The position numbers were made by a program, and so were the translations under genes. This document shows positions 63,629 to 64,000 of a DNA stretch of 64,000 nt, piece after piece. Position 1 is the first letter of the stretch, and each line of letters starts with the position of its first letter. The notes below the pieces were generated by a model, which was not told the DNA's origin, did no database searches, and was given only the letters and a program-made list of their open reading frames with translations. The stretch covers positions 154,943-218,942 of the forward strand of contig CAWJOG010000023.1 in NCBI GenBank assembly GCA_963844435.1. The letters run 5' to 3'. Origin of the DNA: JBDSLU01 sp963844435 (GTDB lineage: Bacteria; Acidobacteriota; Vicinamibacteria; Vicinamibacterales; Vicinamibacteraceae).

Positions 63629-64000
63629 GTGAACGCACTCATCGCCGCCGCCGTCATCGCCATCGTCGCCACCTCCGCCGTCACTCCAGCCGCGGAGAAC
63701 CCGTTGACCGGCGAATGGAAGGTCCGCAACGACATCGCCAGCAACGTCAGCGAGATGACCTGCTCGTTCACGCAGAAGGGCGAGGAACTGACCGGCGGCT
63801 GCGCCACCGAGCAGGGGAACGTCGAGATCGCCGGCAAGGTCGTGGAGACCAGCGTGTCGTGGGTCTTCAAGTCCGCCTACAACGGCGCCCCGATTACGCT
63901 GACCTACAAAGGGTCGCTCGGCACCGACGGTCAACTGGCCGGAGCCGTGACGGTGGAGGAGTTCAGCGTCACCGGCGACTTCACCGCGACGCCCGTCAAG
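63629..64000 (+). CDS. Secreted protein of unknown function, cut by window end
   Basis: The first 124 codons of a gene starting with GTG (NALIAAAVIAIVATSAVTPA, a signal peptide) and remaining open to the window end. The mature part is beta-rich: NPLTGEWKVRNDIASNVSEM, TCSFTQKGEELTGGCATEQG, TYKGSLGTDGQLAGAVTVEE. Short G-x-W/x-L-T-G repeats and two cysteines suggest a small lipocalin/avidin-like barrel often found in secreted proteins of soil bacteria. An upstream operator-like site is shared with the adjacent TetR gene. The function is unknown. Confidence 0.65.
   Translation, partial: MNALIAAAVIAIVATSAVTPAAENPLTGEWKVRNDIASNVSEMTCSFTQKGEELTGGCATEQGNVEIAGKVVETSVSWVFKSAYNGAPITLTYKGSLGTDGQLAGAVTVEEFSVTGDFTATPVK

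Overview
The window is a very GC-rich, densely packed bacterial chromosome segment with no tRNA, rRNA, CRISPR array or insertion sequence that I could recognise. The gene content is Gram-negative: two Omp85-type barrels, a TamA/TamB pair and an Mla lipid-transport operon. It also has an acidobacterial flavour, with a VWFA-related secreted protein, a PVC-type CxxCH haem protein with HEAT repeats, and long secreted proteins of unknown function. My inference is an Acidobacteriota member, perhaps class Vicinamibacteria. This is not proven by any marker in the window.

Layout. 1-5.6 kb, minus strand: a branched-chain amino acid operon headed by prephenate dehydratase (pheA-ilvD-ilvB-ilvN-ilvC). 5.6-8.7 kb: gamma carbonic anhydrase, facing a glpD/acetyltransferase/membrane protein group. 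8.8-11.6 kb: a large secreted cytochrome c protein. 11.6-15.4 kb: an accessory and stress region with a TetR regulator and palindromic operators, a secreted HExxH protease, a glycine-zipper stress protein, two BON-domain proteins and an isochorismatase-like hydrolase. 15.5-26.5 kb, plus strand: a housekeeping run hisS-aspS-phoH-ybeY-corC-era-recO-glyQ-glyS. 26.6-32.4 kb: ppdK with a histone-like tail, corA and mutL. 32.4-33.0 kb: mostly non-coding, with a probable di-haem oxidoreductase remnant. 33-41.5 kb: Omp85 barrel, rarA, aldehyde dehydrogenase, rRNA/tRNA methyltransferase, greA, a patatin-like protein without its serine, and a DHH phosphoesterase. 41.7-48.7 kb: VWA protein, uvrB, mlaE-mlaF-mlaD and three small envelope proteins. 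48.8-52.4 kb: methyltransferase, Bcr/CflA transporter and topoisomerase IB. 52.5-58.9 kb: tamA-tamB. 59-64 kb: an envelope/stress cluster (DUF4142, DUF3618, two tandem paralogous secreted proteins, a YqjE-like holin-fold protein) and a second TetR gene with a downstream secreted protein.

The most pervasive oddity is technical. About fifty frameshifts interrupt conserved genes, and every one I could resolve by protein homology is a single extra base, never a clear missing base. Removing the inferred extra bases gives whole codon counts and family-typical lengths (CorA 321 aa, MlaE 249 aa, HisS 466 aa, TamB 1480 aa). I therefore annotate these as single genes spanning the frameshifts and regard them as probable assembly errors. 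Coordinates are those of the sequence as given.

Biologically, the most interesting items are the serine-less patatin homologue, two TetR genes each sharing an operator-like sequence with a neighbouring secreted-protein gene, the tandem secreted paralogues of an unnamed family, and the lysine/alanine-rich N-terminal tail on pyruvate phosphate dikinase.
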